This document shows positions 8,071-16,428 of a stretch of DNA of 34,598 nt, piece by piece. Position 1 is the first letter of the stretch. Each line of letters starts with the position of its first letter. The notes under the pieces are model-generated. The model saw only the letters and a list, made by a program, of their open reading frames with translations, made no database searches and was not told the origin of the DNA. Origin of the DNA: an uncultured Sphingobium sp. (GTDB lineage Bacteria > Pseudomonadota > Alphaproteobacteria > Sphingomonadales > Sphingomonadaceae); NCBI GenBank assembly GCA_946885845.1, contig CAMPHJ010000020.1, forward strand, positions 1-34,598, written 5' to 3'. Position numbers and translations under genes: made by a program.

Positions 8071-8646
8071 TCACGGGTAAAGCAGTCCTTCGGACCAGTT
8101 GTCGCCGTTCCGCACGAACAGCCGCCGTTCGTGCAGCCTGTGTTCCCGGTCCTGCCAGAACTCGATCCGGGCGGGCGTCACCCGGAAACCGCCCCAATGC
8201 GGCGGCCGGGGGACTGGTCCCCCTTCGAACCGGGCGACCGCATCCTCATATCGCTGCATGAACTCCTCTCGTGATGCGAGGGGTCGCGATTGATCGGAAG
8301 CCCATGCGCCCAATTGGCTGTCGCGGCTGCGGCTGGCGAAATAGGCGTCGGCGGTGGCGTCATCCGTCGTGTCGATCGTTCCCTCGATCCGAATCTGGCG
8401 GCGCAGCGATTTCCAGTGGAAGAGCAGGGCGGCATGGGGATTTTCCAGAAGTTCGCCCGCCTTGCGCCCTTCGAAATTGGTGTAGAAGATAAAGCCGTCC
8501 GGCCCATGCCCCTTTAACAGGACCATCCGCACCGAAGGATGACCGCGCGCGTCCGCCGTGGCGAGCGCCATGGCGTTGCTGTCGTTGATCTCGCTCGAAC
8601 GCGCTTGGGCATACCATTGGTCGAAAAGGAGGAAAGGATCTGTCAT
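8071..8646 (-). CDS. pdxH: Pyridoxamine/pyridoxine 5'-phosphate oxidase
   Basis: PdxH uses FMN and oxygen to make pyridoxal 5'-phosphate from its pyridoxine or pyridoxamine form. The 191 residues show the FMN-binding core in order: MALATADARGHPSVRMVLLKG, FYTNFEGRKAGEL, ALLFHWKSLRRQIRIEG, SRDSQLGAWASDQS, and a C-terminal WGGFRVTPARIEFWQ with RLHERRLF for PLP binding. It is shorter than the E. coli enzyme (218) because the variable N-terminus is short, which is usual in alphaproteobacteria. It is divergent from the dnaJ-like gene. Confidence 0.95.
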   Translation of the reverse strand: MTDPFLLFDQWYAQARSSEINDSNAMALATADARGHPSVRMVLLKGHGPDGFIFYTNFEGRKAGELLENPHAALLFHWKSLRRQIRIEGTIDTTDDATADAYFASRSRDSQLGAWASDQSRPLASREEFMQRYEDAVARFEGGPVPRPPHWGGFRVTPARIEFWQDREHRLHERRLFVRNGDNWSEGLLYP

Positions 8647-8693
8647 GCTCTCGATTTAGGCGCCGCCAGCAGCTATGTCGATGGCCCCCGCCG

Positions 8694-8724
8694 CTTGAAG
8701 GGCCGTGACCTTTTTGCCACATAG
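8694..8724 (+). promoter_or_regulatory. Candidate RpoH (heat-shock sigma) promoter for the dnaJ-like gene
   Basis: CTTGAAG at 8694-8700 matches the sigma-32 -35 element (CTTGAA). CCACATAG at 8717-8724, after a 16-nt spacer, resembles its CCCCATNT -10 element. The site is 44 bases before the dnaJ-like ATG, in the divergent gap with pdxH. The -10 match is partial, so this is a hypothesis supported mainly by context. Confidence 0.35.
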
Positions 8725-8767
8725 GGTCCAATCGGCGTTTCACGAACAGAAGGATGACTAATCGGCC

Positions 8768-9706
8768 ATGGCGGATCCCTACGCAACTCTGGGCGTCGCG
8801 CGCGGCGCGAGCGAGGCGGAGATCAAGTCGGCCTATCGCAAGCTCGCCAAGGAACTGCATCCCGACCGCAACAAGGACAATCCCAAGGCGGCGGACAAAT
8901 TTTCCGCTGTGACCGGTGCCTATGACCTGTTGTCCGACAAGGACAAGCGCGCCCGTTTCGACCGCGGCGAGATAGATGGGGAGGGTAATCCGACATCTCC
9001 CTTTGGCTATGGCGGGGCAGGCGGCGGCGGTTTTCGCGGACGGCAGGGCCAGGGCGGTGGCTTCGAATTCAACGAAGGCGCGGACTTTGGCGATATTTTT
9101 GACGGGCTGTTCGGGGGCGGCGGCGCTGCTGGGGCACGCCGGGGCGGCGGTGGATTCGGGGGCTTTGGGCGGCAGGCCCCACCCCAGCGCGGGGCCAATG
9201 TTTCCTACCGGCTCGCGGTCAGCTTTGTCGATGCGGCGACGCTGGCCCCGCAGCGTGTCACGCTCCAGGACGGCAAGAATATCGACCTCAAGCTTCCGGC
9301 TGGCGTCGAAACCGGCACGCAGATGCGTTTGTCGGGGAAGGGTCAGCAGGGCAGTGGCGGCGCGGGCGACGCGATCGTCACCATCGAAGTAAAGCCGCAC
9401 CCCTTTTTCACCCGTGAAGGCGACAATGTGCTGCTGGACCTGCCGATCACGCTGGACGAAGCGGTCAAGGGCGGGAAGGTCAAGGTGCCCACCGTCGATG
9501 GCCCGGTGATGCTGGGCGTGCCCGCAGGCTCCACATCCGGCAAGACGCTTCGGCTGCGAAACAAGGGTTTCACGATGAAGAATGGCGAGCGCGGCGATCA
9601 GCTGGTCAGGTTGCAGATCGACGTTTCCGCCGACGACCCCGCGATCCGCGAGCTGGTCGAAGGCTGGCAGGACAGCCGGGCCGTCCGGGCCCATCTGGGC
9701 GTCTAG
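8768..9706 (+). CDS. DnaJ/CbpA-type co-chaperone lacking the zinc finger
   Basis: This is a J-domain protein of 312 residues that stimulates DnaK ATPase and delivers substrates. The J domain covers about residues 4-66 with HPD at 31-33. A glycine/phenylalanine-rich linker runs to about residue 135 (GGAGGGGFRGRQ, FGGGGAAGARRGGGG). The C-terminal substrate-binding beta domains follow (LPAGVETGTQMRLSGKGQ, HPFFTREGDNVLLDLPI). There is no CxxCxGxG repeat, so it is class B, like CbpA, not the main DnaJ. It starts a same-strand run with yihY, fabI and aroC with short gaps, so heat-stress or housekeeping co-expression is plausible. Confidence 0.93.
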   Translation: MADPYATLGVARGASEAEIKSAYRKLAKELHPDRNKDNPKAADKFSAVTGAYDLLSDKDKRARFDRGEIDGEGNPTSPFGYGGAGGGGFRGRQGQGGGFEFNEGADFGDIFDGLFGGGGAAGARRGGGGFGGFGRQAPPQRGANVSYRLAVSFVDAATLAPQRVTLQDGKNIDLKLPAGVETGTQMRLSGKGQQGSGGAGDAIVTIEVKPHPFFTREGDNVLLDLPITLDEAVKGGKVKVPTVDGPVMLGVPAGSTSGKTLRLRNKGFTMKNGERGDQLVRLQIDVSADDPAIRELVEGWQDSRAVRAHLGV

Positions 9707-9719
9707 GCGTTAAAGGCGG

Positions 9720-10736
9720 ATGCAGCCTTCGCCTTATTCGCCCGAAACCCGTCGGCGCAGGGTCGCCAAGCAGGCCCGCGCGCGATGGCAGCGCCATATG
9801 GAGCGCGTGCCACCCGGATCCTACATGCTGGAGATATTGAAGCGGGTCGCGGTAGGCACCTATAATGACGGCTTCATCCACGCGGGCAACCTTGCCTATC
9901 TGTCGTTGATGACGCTGTTCCCCTTCTTCATCGTCGCAGCTGCGGTGGCGAGCATCTTTGGGCGATCCGCCGACGGGCTGGCGGCGGTAGGTACTTTCCT
10001 TCAATCCGTGCCCCAAGGCGTGGCCGATGTCGTGCGCAAGCCCATCTACGATGTGTTGAACGCCCGCACCGGGCCGCTGCTGTGGCTTGGCGGCCTTGTG
10101 GGCCTGTGGACAGTGGGCAGCCTTATCGAAACCATCCGCGATATATTGCGCCGCGCCTACGGGACGGAAAGTACGCGGCCTTTTTGGCATTATCGGCTGA
10201 ACGCGATCGGCATCACCCTGGTCAGCGTCCTTGCGGTCATGTTCGCCTTTTCCATGCAGGTCCTGATGGCAGGCGCGGAACAATTTTTGCTGCGGTTGCT
10301 GCCCTTTGCCGATGATGCGATCCGTATCGTGACGGTTACGCGGTTCGCGCCGATCGCGATCCTGTGCGTCGCTCTCTACTATCTCTACTTTTCCCTGACC
10401 CCCAGCGCCTACAAGCATAAGCGCTTCCCGAAATGGCCCGGCGCGGTGGCCACGGCCCTGTGGTGGTATGGCGTCACGACGCTCCTTCCGCCCACCTTGT
10501 CCTTGCTGGGCAACTATGATGCGACCTATGGCAGCCTGGCAGGTGTGATGATCACGCTCATTTTTTTCTTTCTCGTTGGGCTTGGCGTGGTAATTGGCGC
10601 GGAACTCAACGCTGCGCTTGCTGAATTTCCCGAAGAGGAATGGCAGGTGGTTGTCGCTGAAAGCAAAGGGAACGGACAACAGAATGACGGGCTTGATGGC
10701 GGGAAAACGCGGCCTCATCATGGGGCTGGCGAATGA
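9720..10736 (+). CDS. YihY/BrkB family inner-membrane protein
   Basis: This is a polytopic membrane protein of 338 residues of unknown activity; the family was once misassigned as RNase BN. The N-terminal 40 residues are basic and cytoplasmic. Six membrane spans follow, near residues 57-80, 115-138, 160-185, 205-225, 242-262 and 275-300. Family landmarks are GNLAYLSLMTLFPFF, GPLLWLGGLVGLWT, the loop YFSLTPSAYKHKRFPKW with GAVATALWW, and YGSLAGVMITLIFF. The ATG has AAAGGCGG upstream. Its last 53 bases overlap the fabI start, implying translational coupling. Confidence 0.9.
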   Translation: MQPSPYSPETRRRRVAKQARARWQRHMERVPPGSYMLEILKRVAVGTYNDGFIHAGNLAYLSLMTLFPFFIVAAAVASIFGRSADGLAAVGTFLQSVPQGVADVVRKPIYDVLNARTGPLLWLGGLVGLWTVGSLIETIRDILRRAYGTESTRPFWHYRLNAIGITLVSVLAVMFAFSMQVLMAGAEQFLLRLLPFADDAIRIVTVTRFAPIAILCVALYYLYFSLTPSAYKHKRFPKWPGAVATALWWYGVTTLLPPTLSLLGNYDATYGSLAGVMITLIFFFLVGLGVVIGAELNAALAEFPEEEWQVVVAESKGNGQQNDGLDGGKTRPHHGAGE

Positions 10737-11493
10737 CAAGTCGCTTGCATGGGGCATTTCCAAGGCGCTGCGGGCGCAGGGCGCGGAACTGGCCTTTGCC
10801 TATCAGGGCGATGCCTTGGCCAAACGTGTGCGGCCGCTGGCGGAGGAACTCGGCTCCGATTTCCTGATCGATTGCGATGTTTCCGACATGGCAAAGCTGG
10901 ACGCGGCGTTCGACGAAGTGAAGGCGCGCTGGGGCAAGCTGGACTTCGTGGTCCATGCCATCGGATTTTCCGACAAGAACGAACTTCGCGGCAAATATGT
11001 CGACACCAGCCTGGAAAACTTCCTGCTGACGATGAATATTTCCGCCTACAGCTTCGTCGCCGTGGCCAAGCGGGCGCGCGCATTGATGACGGAGGGGGGC
11101 AGCCTGCTGACGCTCAGCTATTATGGTGCGGAAAAGGTCATTCCCCATTATAATGTGATGGGCGTCGCCAAGGCGGCGCTGGAAACCAGCGTCAAATATC
11201 TGGCGATGGACCTGGGGCCTGAAAATATCCGCGTGAACGCCATTTCCGCCGGTCCGATCAAGACGCTGGCGGCGAGCGGCATCGGCGATTTCCGTTACAT
11301 CATGAAATGGAACGAACTGAATTCGCCGCTGCGCCGTAATGTGACGATCGAGGATGTGGGCGGCGCGGGCCTTTATCTGCTGTCCGACCTGGCATCGGGC
11401 GTCACCGGCGAAGTGCACCATGTCGACGCGGGCTACAATGTCGTGGGCATGAAGGCGGAGGACGCCCCGGACATCGCGCTCGACAAGGGCTGA
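10684..11493 (+). CDS. fabI: Enoyl-[acyl-carrier-protein] reductase (NADH)
   Basis: FabI reduces the enoyl-ACP double bond in the last step of each type II fatty-acid elongation cycle and is the triclosan target. From the ATG at 10684 the protein has 269 residues and opens with the family start [14 protein letters not shown]. The catalytic residues fall at E. coli numbering: Y146, Y156 and K163, in [20 protein letters not shown]. The NAD loop [12 protein letters not shown] is intact. The start overlaps yihY by 53 bases; the second ATG at 10696 is the only close alternative. It is followed by aroC after a 22-base gap, a pairing found in other alphaproteobacteria. Confidence 0.96.
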   Translation: MTGLMAGKRGLIMGLANDKSLAWGISKALRAQGAELAFAYQGDALAKRVRPLAEELGSDFLIDCDVSDMAKLDAAFDEVKARWGKLDFVVHAIGFSDKNELRGKYVDTSLENFLLTMNISAYSFVAVAKRARALMTEGGSLLTLSYYGAEKVIPHYNVMGVAKAALETSVKYLAMDLGPENIRVNAISAGPIKTLAASGIGDFRYIMKWNELNSPLRRNVTIEDVGGAGLYLLSDLASGVTGEVHHVDAGYNVVGMKAEDAPDIALDKG

Positions 11494-11515
11494 TGGGGAC
11501 GCCAAAGGTCAGGGC

Positions 11516-12601
11516 ATGAGCTTCAACACATTCGGCCGCGTCTTTCGCTTCACCACCTGGGGGGAAAGCCATGGTCCCGCCATTGGCGCGGTCGTGGATG
11601 GCTGTCCTCCCGGATTGGCGCTGAGCGAAGCGGAGATTCAGCCCTTTCTCGACAAGCGCAAGCCCGGCACGTCCAAATTCACCACCCAGCGTCGTGAGCC
11701 GGACGAGGTGCGCATCCTTTCGGGCGTGTTCGAAGGGAAGACCACCGGAACGCCGATCAGCCTGATGATCGAAAATACCGATCAGCGGTCCAAGGATTAT
11801 TCCGAAGTCGCCAAGGCCTATCGTCCCGGCCACGCCGATTATGCCTATGACGCCAAATATGGCTTTCGTGACTATCGCGGCGGCGGACGCTCATCCGCGC
11901 GCGAAACGGCAAGCCGGGTCGCGGCGGGTGCGGTCGCGCGGCTGGTCATCCCGGACATCGATATCTTTGCCTATGTGAGTGAAATTGGTGGCGATGCGAT
12001 CGACCCTGCGCGCTTTGACGCGAGCGAGATCGACAACAATCCTTTCTTTTGCCCGGACGCGCAGGCGGCGCTGCGCTGGGAAAAGCTGGTGGATGACGCG
12101 CGCCGGGACGGTTCATCGCTCGGCGCGGTGGTGGAATGCATTGCCAGCGGCGTCCCTGCGGGCTGGGGCGCGCCGCTCTATGCCAAGCTCGATAGCGAAC
12201 TTGCTGCGGCGATGATGAGCATCAACGCGGTCAAGGGCGTTGAGATTGGCGACGGCTTCGCCGCCGCCCGGTTGCGCGGCGAACAAAATGCCGACCCCAT
12301 GCGTCCGGGCAAGGATGGGCCTGAATTCCTGGCCAATCATGCAGGCGGCATCGCTGGCGGTATTTCCACTGGCCAGCCGATCAAGGTTCGCATCGCGTTC
12401 AAGCCGACCAGTTCGATCCTGATCCCGGTCGAAACCGTGACCCGCGAAGGGGAAGCATCGGACATCATTACCAAGGGGCGACATGACCCCTGCGTCGGCA
12501 TCCGCGGCGTTCCCGTGGTTGAGGCGATGATGGCGCTGGTCCTTGCCGATCAGAAACTGCTGGACCGCGCCCAATGCGGTGACGGCGGCGAGGGCCGCTG
12601 A
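11516..12601 (+). CDS. aroC: Chorismate synthase
   Basis: AroC converts 5-enolpyruvylshikimate 3-phosphate to chorismate using reduced FMN, ending the shikimate pathway. The 361 residues carry the three family signatures: [18 protein letters not shown] near the N-terminus, [17 protein letters not shown] in the middle, and [17 protein letters not shown] near the C-terminus. The length is normal. It is the last gene of the dnaJ-like, yihY, fabI, aroC run; a gene-free stretch follows. Confidence 0.97.
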   Translation: MSFNTFGRVFRFTTWGESHGPAIGAVVDGCPPGLALSEAEIQPFLDKRKPGTSKFTTQRREPDEVRILSGVFEGKTTGTPISLMIENTDQRSKDYSEVAKAYRPGHADYAYDAKYGFRDYRGGGRSSARETASRVAAGAVARLVIPDIDIFAYVSEIGGDAIDPARFDASEIDNNPFFCPDAQAALRWEKLVDDARRDGSSLGAVVECIASGVPAGWGAPLYAKLDSELAAAMMSINAVKGVEIGDGFAAARLRGEQNADPMRPGKDGPEFLANHAGGIAGGISTGQPIKVRIAFKPTSSILIPVETVTREGEASDIITKGRHDPCVGIRGVPVVEAMMALVLADQKLLDRAQCGDGGEGR

Positions 12602-12686
12602 CGCGGTGAATTGAGCCGGTCTTCGCGAAAATGCGTGATTCCGGCGAGACGACTCGGCAAATCTAGGTTACTATCCTTGTCATCGA

Positions 12687-12815
12687 TCGCCCGCGGGAGG
12701 GCGAGCGGCAGCGCGTAAGCCTGGGGAGCGTCATCATGCCGAGCATGGTTTGACGGTCAAAACGTCCCCCTAAGCCGCAACACGGGCCAGCCATGACAAC
12801 ATGGCTGGCCCTTTG
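12687..12815 (+). ncRNA. Candidate structured small RNA in the aroC downstream gap
   Basis: The 315-nt stretch from 12602 to 12916 has no convincing reading frame but folds well. Stem 1 is TCGCCC/GGGCGA (12687-12692 with 12699-12704). An outer stem GGGGAgCG/CGTCCCC (12723-12730 with 12763-12769, one bulged G) encloses two hairpins, CATGC-CGA-GCATG (12735-12747) and TTTGA-CGG-TCAAA (12749-12761). A 12-bp terminator at 12784-12811 closes it. No same-strand gene follows, so this is not a riboswitch leader. It could be a free-standing sRNA or a long aroC 3' UTR. It does not carry the signatures I know for SRP RNA or tmRNA. No promoter is evident. Confidence 0.4.
12784..12814 (+). terminator. Intrinsic terminator after the candidate small RNA
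   Basis: A perfect 12-bp stem, GGGCCAGCCATG (12784-12795) with CATGGCTGGCCC (12800-12811), has a four-base ACAA loop and is followed by TTTG. The stem is strong, but the T-run is only three bases. It would stop plus-strand transcription from aroC or from a dedicated small RNA. Confidence 0.65.
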
Positions 12816-12916
12816 TCGTTGACGTCGGGACTGTCGGTTGGACACAACCGCGTCATCCTGTCCGGGGCGTGCCGCAACGGTGATGGAAGGCGCTTTCCAG
12901 CTGGGACCGCCAGAGT

Positions 12917-14044
12917 TCAGCGGGGGAACAGCGCGATCAGCCTGGCGAGGCCTGATTTCAGCGCCTGACGCTGTTCCTTGTGTGGAGAAAGGCCGATCCG
13001 TACGACGGTCAGTTCCTGCGAAGGCGACACCAGAATATATTGCCCGCCATGCCCGACGCAGCCGAACAGGCTGGCGGACGCCTGACCCGGCATGAGGGCG
13101 CTTTCCCCGCTGTCCCGGTTCAGCCACAGATGTGCGCCATAGGCGGGATTGCGCCGGGAAGGCGTGCGCATGAAGTCGACCCATTTTTCCGGGACGATCT
13201 GATGCCCGCCCTGTCCCCGCCCATGGTTGCGCAGCAATTCGCCAAAGCGCCCATAATCGCGTGCCGTCATGTGCAGGAAACTGCCCCCGACCATGGTGCC
13301 CGCCGCATCATATTCCGCCGTCAGACTGTCAAGGCGACCGGGTATCTTCAGCCGCCCGTCGATGAACGTCTGCATTGCGCGCCGCCGCTCGTCGGGGTCG
13401 GCGCTGCTGGTCAGCATCCGCGTCATCAGATCGGCCAGGATCAGCGTGCTGCCCGTGCTGTAGGAAAATGTTGATCCGGGCATATGGCCCAATGGCTGCG
13501 CTTCGGCAAAGGCGCTCATATCCTGTGCGCCATCGGTAAACAGCATGCGGACGGTATCGGCGGTGGCGATCGGTTCATCGTCCTCCACATGGTCGAGGCC
13601 CGACGACATGGACAGCAATTGCCGCAAGGTGATCCTGCCGCGCGGGTCGCCAGGCTGGCTCCAGGCGGCCACGGGCACCGGCGAATCGAGCGCCAGACGC
13701 CCGTCGGCCACCATCAGGCCCACCAGCACCGCTGTCACGCTTTTGGCCATCGACCAGGACAGCAGCTTTGTTTCGGGGCCATAGCCCGGCGCATAGCGTT
13801 CCGCGACGATTTCACCCCGATGCATGATCAGCAGCGCGCGCGTCTCTCCCACATCATCATCGCCATCGAACAGTGGATCGATGGCCGACCGGAGCATCGC
13901 TTCGTCGACAGCGCCATCGCTCGCGACATGATAGGCCGGATCGGCGCCGGTGGCCTGCGCCGTCCACAGCCCCGCCATCGCCAGCAGCGATAAAAGGCCG
14001 ACTGCCGCCCCAAGACGCTTTACGCTTTTCCGATCGAGCTTCAT
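12917..14044 (-). CDS. Serine hydrolase, beta-lactamase/class C-like family
   Basis: This is a 375-residue exported hydrolase of the beta-lactamase/DD-peptidase/esterase fold. Residues 9-32 are a hydrophobic signal or anchor (LGAAVGLLSLLAMAGLW), so it acts in the periplasm or on the membrane. The catalytic S98-M-A-K101 lies in LLSWSMAKSV. The second motif Y195-S-T is in FSYSTGST, and a late HGG in CVGHGGQYILVS takes the place of KTG. The wording is close to EstB and 6-aminohexanoate-dimer hydrolase relatives rather than a true resistance enzyme. The substrate is unknown; peptidoglycan fragments, esters or amides are all possible. Confidence 0.87.
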   Translation of the reverse strand: MKLDRKSVKRLGAAVGLLSLLAMAGLWTAQATGADPAYHVASDGAVDEAMLRSAIDPLFDGDDDVGETRALLIMHRGEIVAERYAPGYGPETKLLSWSMAKSVTAVLVGLMVADGRLALDSPVPVAAWSQPGDPRGRITLRQLLSMSSGLDHVEDDEPIATADTVRMLFTDGAQDMSAFAEAQPLGHMPGSTFSYSTGSTLILADLMTRMLTSSADPDERRRAMQTFIDGRLKIPGRLDSLTAEYDAAGTMVGGSFLHMTARDYGRFGELLRNHGRGQGGHQIVPEKWVDFMRTPSRRNPAYGAHLWLNRDSGESALMPGQASASLFGCVGHGGQYILVSPSQELTVVRIGLSPHKEQRQALKSGLARLIALFPR

Positions 14045-14054
14045 AAGCCGCGCC

Positions 14055-14129
14055 CTAGTGGATTGATTTTCGACATTTGCATCCCGCCAACCGGATAGGA
14101 TGGTCGCAAATGCCCAATCGGACCACTAG
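14055..14129. repeat. Imperfect inverted repeat in a divergent intergenic region
   Basis: The left arm (14055-14080) and right arm (14106-14129) share perfect outer CTAGTGG/CCACTAG, inner CATTTGC/GCAAATG and a middle GATT/AATC, with mismatches between them. A 25-base spacer separates the arms. The whole lies in the 151-nt gap between the divergent serine hydrolase and small anchored-protein genes. It could be a regulator binding dyad for the two promoters, or the remnant of a small mobile repeat. Confidence 0.45.
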
Positions 14130-14195
14130 TGCATTTTTGCGCCGGGTGAAAAGCCAGGGGCCACGAATTACGTCAACAGTCACTGGAATGCAGGA

Positions 14196-14525
14196 ATGGG
14201 GAGCATGGCGGGCCGCCCGAAGTGGATATTTGCCCTTGCCGTCGTGGCGCTGGTGCTGACGGCGCTGCTGGCGTGGAAATGGGGTGATCTGCGCGCCCGG
14301 GCGGAGGTGGGGGCGGGCTATGGCGCACGCATCGCCTGCTCATGCCGCTATGTCGAGGGACGGCCAATGGACAGCTGCCGCAGTGACAAGGAACCGGGCA
14401 TGGCCCTGGTAACGCTCGCCGATCAGCCCGAATCGCGATCCGTCCGCGCCAGTGTGCCGCTGCTGGCATCGCGCAGCGCGCATTACCGGCCCGGCTGGGG
14501 ATGCCTGCTCGATCCACTGCAATGA
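14196..14525 (+). CDS. Small membrane-anchored hypothetical protein with three cysteines
   Basis: This is a 109-residue protein I cannot name. Residues 9-26 form one hydrophobic segment (WIFALAVVALVLTALLAWKW), an anchor or uncleaved signal. A short soluble domain follows with C-S-C near residue 48, a further cysteine in RPMDSC and a late one in GWGCLLDP, suggesting disulfides outside the membrane. ATG 14196 and ATG 14205 are both possible starts; neither has an ideal Shine-Dalgarno. It is divergent from the serine hydrolase and could be its periplasmic partner, but that is only positional inference. Confidence 0.55.
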   Translation: MGSMAGRPKWIFALAVVALVLTALLAWKWGDLRARAEVGAGYGARIACSCRYVEGRPMDSCRSDKEPGMALVTLADQPESRSVRASVPLLASRSAHYRPGWGCLLDPLQ

Positions 14526-14564
14526 ATATTTGCGCGGGGGCGCATAGCGGCTAGGACCCTGCGG

Positions 14565-16340
14565 ATGCAGCCCGACATTCTTACCCTTCTTCACGACGTT
14601 TTTGGCTTTTCAGGCTTTCGCGGTGTGCAGGACCAGGTCGTCGGGCGCGTCATGGCGGGACGGCCCACCCTTGCCATCATGCCGACGGGCGCGGGAAAGT
14701 CGCTTTGCTATCAGCTGCCCGCCGTGGCGCTGGACGGGTGCTGCGTCGTTATTTCCCCCCTGATCGCCCTGATGCACGATCAGCTTCGCGCCGCCCAGGC
14801 GGTCGGCATAAAGGCGGCCAGCCTCACCAGCGTCGACGCCGATTGGCGCGAAACGCAGGATCGCCTGCGCAACGGCGACCTCGACCTCCTCTATGTCGCG
14901 CCCGAACGCGCGAGCGGCGAGGGGTTTCGCAACCTGCTGCGCTCCGTCCGCATCGCGCTATTTGCCATAGATGAAGCGCATTGCGTTTCGGAATGGGGGC
15001 ATGACTTCAGGCCGGATTACCGGCTTCTTCGCCCGTTGCTCGACGAATTCCCCGACGTGCCGCGACTGGCGTTGACCGCGACCGCCGACGCGCACACGCG
15101 CGAGGATATTCTGGTCCAGCTGGGCATCCCGCGCGAAGGGCTGGTGATTGCGGGCTTCGACAGGCCGAACATCCGCTATGCGGTGCATCCGCGCGATGGA
15201 CTTAACCGTCAGCTCGCCGACCTGATCGCTGGCAATCCGGGGCCGGGCATCATCTACGCGCCGACCCGCGCGGCGACGGAAAAACTGGCGGAGGCGCTTG
15301 GCCGGGGCGGACGTCCGGCGCGGGCCTATCATGCCGGGCTGGACCCGCAGGTGCGCGCCGCCAACCAGACCGCCTTCATCGCCAGCGAAGACATGGTGAT
15401 GGTCGCCACCGTCGCGTTCGGCATGGGCATCGACAAGCCGGACGTGCGCTTCGTCGCCCATGCGGGGCTGCCAAAGTCGATTGAGGGCTATTATCAGGAA
15501 TCAGGCCGCGCCGGGCGCGATGGGGAGCCTGCCCAAGCACATCTATTCTGGGGAGCGGAAGATTTCGCCCGCGCCCGCATGCGGATCGCCGAACTGGAAC
15601 CGGCGCGACAGCAGGGGGAACGCACCCGCATCGCCGCGCTGGGCGCGCTGGTGGAAACGGGCACCTGCCGTCGCGCCATTTTGCTGCGCCATTTTGGCGA
15701 AGATCCGCCGCCAGGCTGCGGCAATTGCGACAACTGCCTGAATCCTCCGCCCAGCATCGATGCAACGCAGACCGCGCGGAAATTCCTGTCCGCCGTCTAC
15801 CGCACCGGCCAGAGCTTTGGCGTGGGGCATATCGAATCCGTCCTGACAGGCGCGGTGACGGACAAGATTCGCGAACGGGGCCATGACAGGATTTCGGTCT
15901 ATGGCATCGTGGCGGGGGAGGAAACGGCCCTGCTCCGTCCCGTTTCCCGCGCGCTGCTGGTCAGGGACGCGCTGCAGACCAACGAACATGGCGGGCTGGA
16001 GCTTGGTCCCAGTGCGCGGCCTATCTTGCGGGGGGAAGAAGATGTCAGCCTGGTGGTGCCCCCACGCAAGGAGCGCCGCAGCCGCAGGAACGCGCGGAAC
16101 GGCGGCGATGCCAACCCTGTGGGCAATCCCCTGTTCGAAGCGCTGCGCGCCTGCCGCCGCGAACTGGCGCAGGAAGCGGGGGTGCCGCCCTATGTCATCT
16201 TCCATGATTCGACGCTGCGGGAAATGGCCGAGCAACGTCCGTCCACCCTGGCGGAACTCAGCCATGTGAGCGGCGTCGGCCATCGCAAGCTGGATGCCTA
16301 TGGCGACGCGTTCCTCGCGGCGATCCGGCTCCACCTTTGA
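14565..16340 (+). CDS. recQ: ATP-dependent DNA helicase RecQ
   Basis: RecQ is a 3'-5' superfamily 2 helicase acting in recombination repair and stalled-fork processing. The 591 residues show, in order, Walker A MPTGAGKS (39-46), DEAH at 136-139 followed by CVSEWGHDFRPDY, and helicase motifs V and VI (VATVAFGMGIDKPDVRFVAH, QESGRAGRDG). Next come the zinc-binding cysteines of the RQC domain in CRRAILLRHFGED and CGNCDNC, and a C-terminal HRDC domain with STLAELSHVSGVGHRKLDAYG. All parts of a full bacterial RecQ are present. No LexA-type box is seen upstream. Confidence 0.95.
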   Translation: MQPDILTLLHDVFGFSGFRGVQDQVVGRVMAGRPTLAIMPTGAGKSLCYQLPAVALDGCCVVISPLIALMHDQLRAAQAVGIKAASLTSVDADWRETQDRLRNGDLDLLYVAPERASGEGFRNLLRSVRIALFAIDEAHCVSEWGHDFRPDYRLLRPLLDEFPDVPRLALTATADAHTREDILVQLGIPREGLVIAGFDRPNIRYAVHPRDGLNRQLADLIAGNPGPGIIYAPTRAATEKLAEALGRGGRPARAYHAGLDPQVRAANQTAFIASEDMVMVATVAFGMGIDKPDVRFVAHAGLPKSIEGYYQESGRAGRDGEPAQAHLFWGAEDFARARMRIAELEPARQQGERTRIAALGALVETGTCRRAILLRHFGEDPPPGCGNCDNCLNPPPSIDATQTARKFLSAVYRTGQSFGVGHIESVLTGAVTDKIRERGHDRISVYGIVAGEETALLRPVSRALLVRDALQTNEHGGLELGPSARPILRGEEDVSLVVPPRKERRSRRNARNGGDANPVGNPLFEALRACRRELAQEAGVPPYVIFHDSTLREMAEQRPSTLAELSHVSGVGHRKLDAYGDAFLAAIRLHL

Positions 16341-16347
16341 ACGGGGC

Positions 16348-16374
16348 GGGGCAGGCGACCATTGTCCTTGCCCC
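16348..16374 (+). terminator. Hairpin downstream of recQ
   Basis: GGGGCAGG (16348-16355) pairs with CCTTGCCCC (16366-16374) over eight base pairs with one bulge, eight bases after the recQ stop. The following TTG gives only a poor T-run, so termination is possible but likely incomplete before the next gene at 16429. Confidence 0.35.
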
Positions 16375-16428
16375 TTGAAAGCCGCGCCCCACAGGCGCAT
16401 GGCAGGCCGCAATACAAGGAGTATGCCC

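Noticed and set aside
8360..9694. 444-codon minus-strand frame across pdxH and the dnaJ-like gene
   Set aside because: It is opposite two genes with clear motifs and has shadow-like composition.
9606..10763. 385-codon minus-strand frame antisense to yihY
   Set aside because: The real gene on the plus strand has membrane spans and family motifs; this frame has none.
12602..12811. Riboswitch leader (for example a SAM-type) downstream of aroC
   Set aside because: There is no plus-strand gene after the terminator, so nothing could be controlled in cis.
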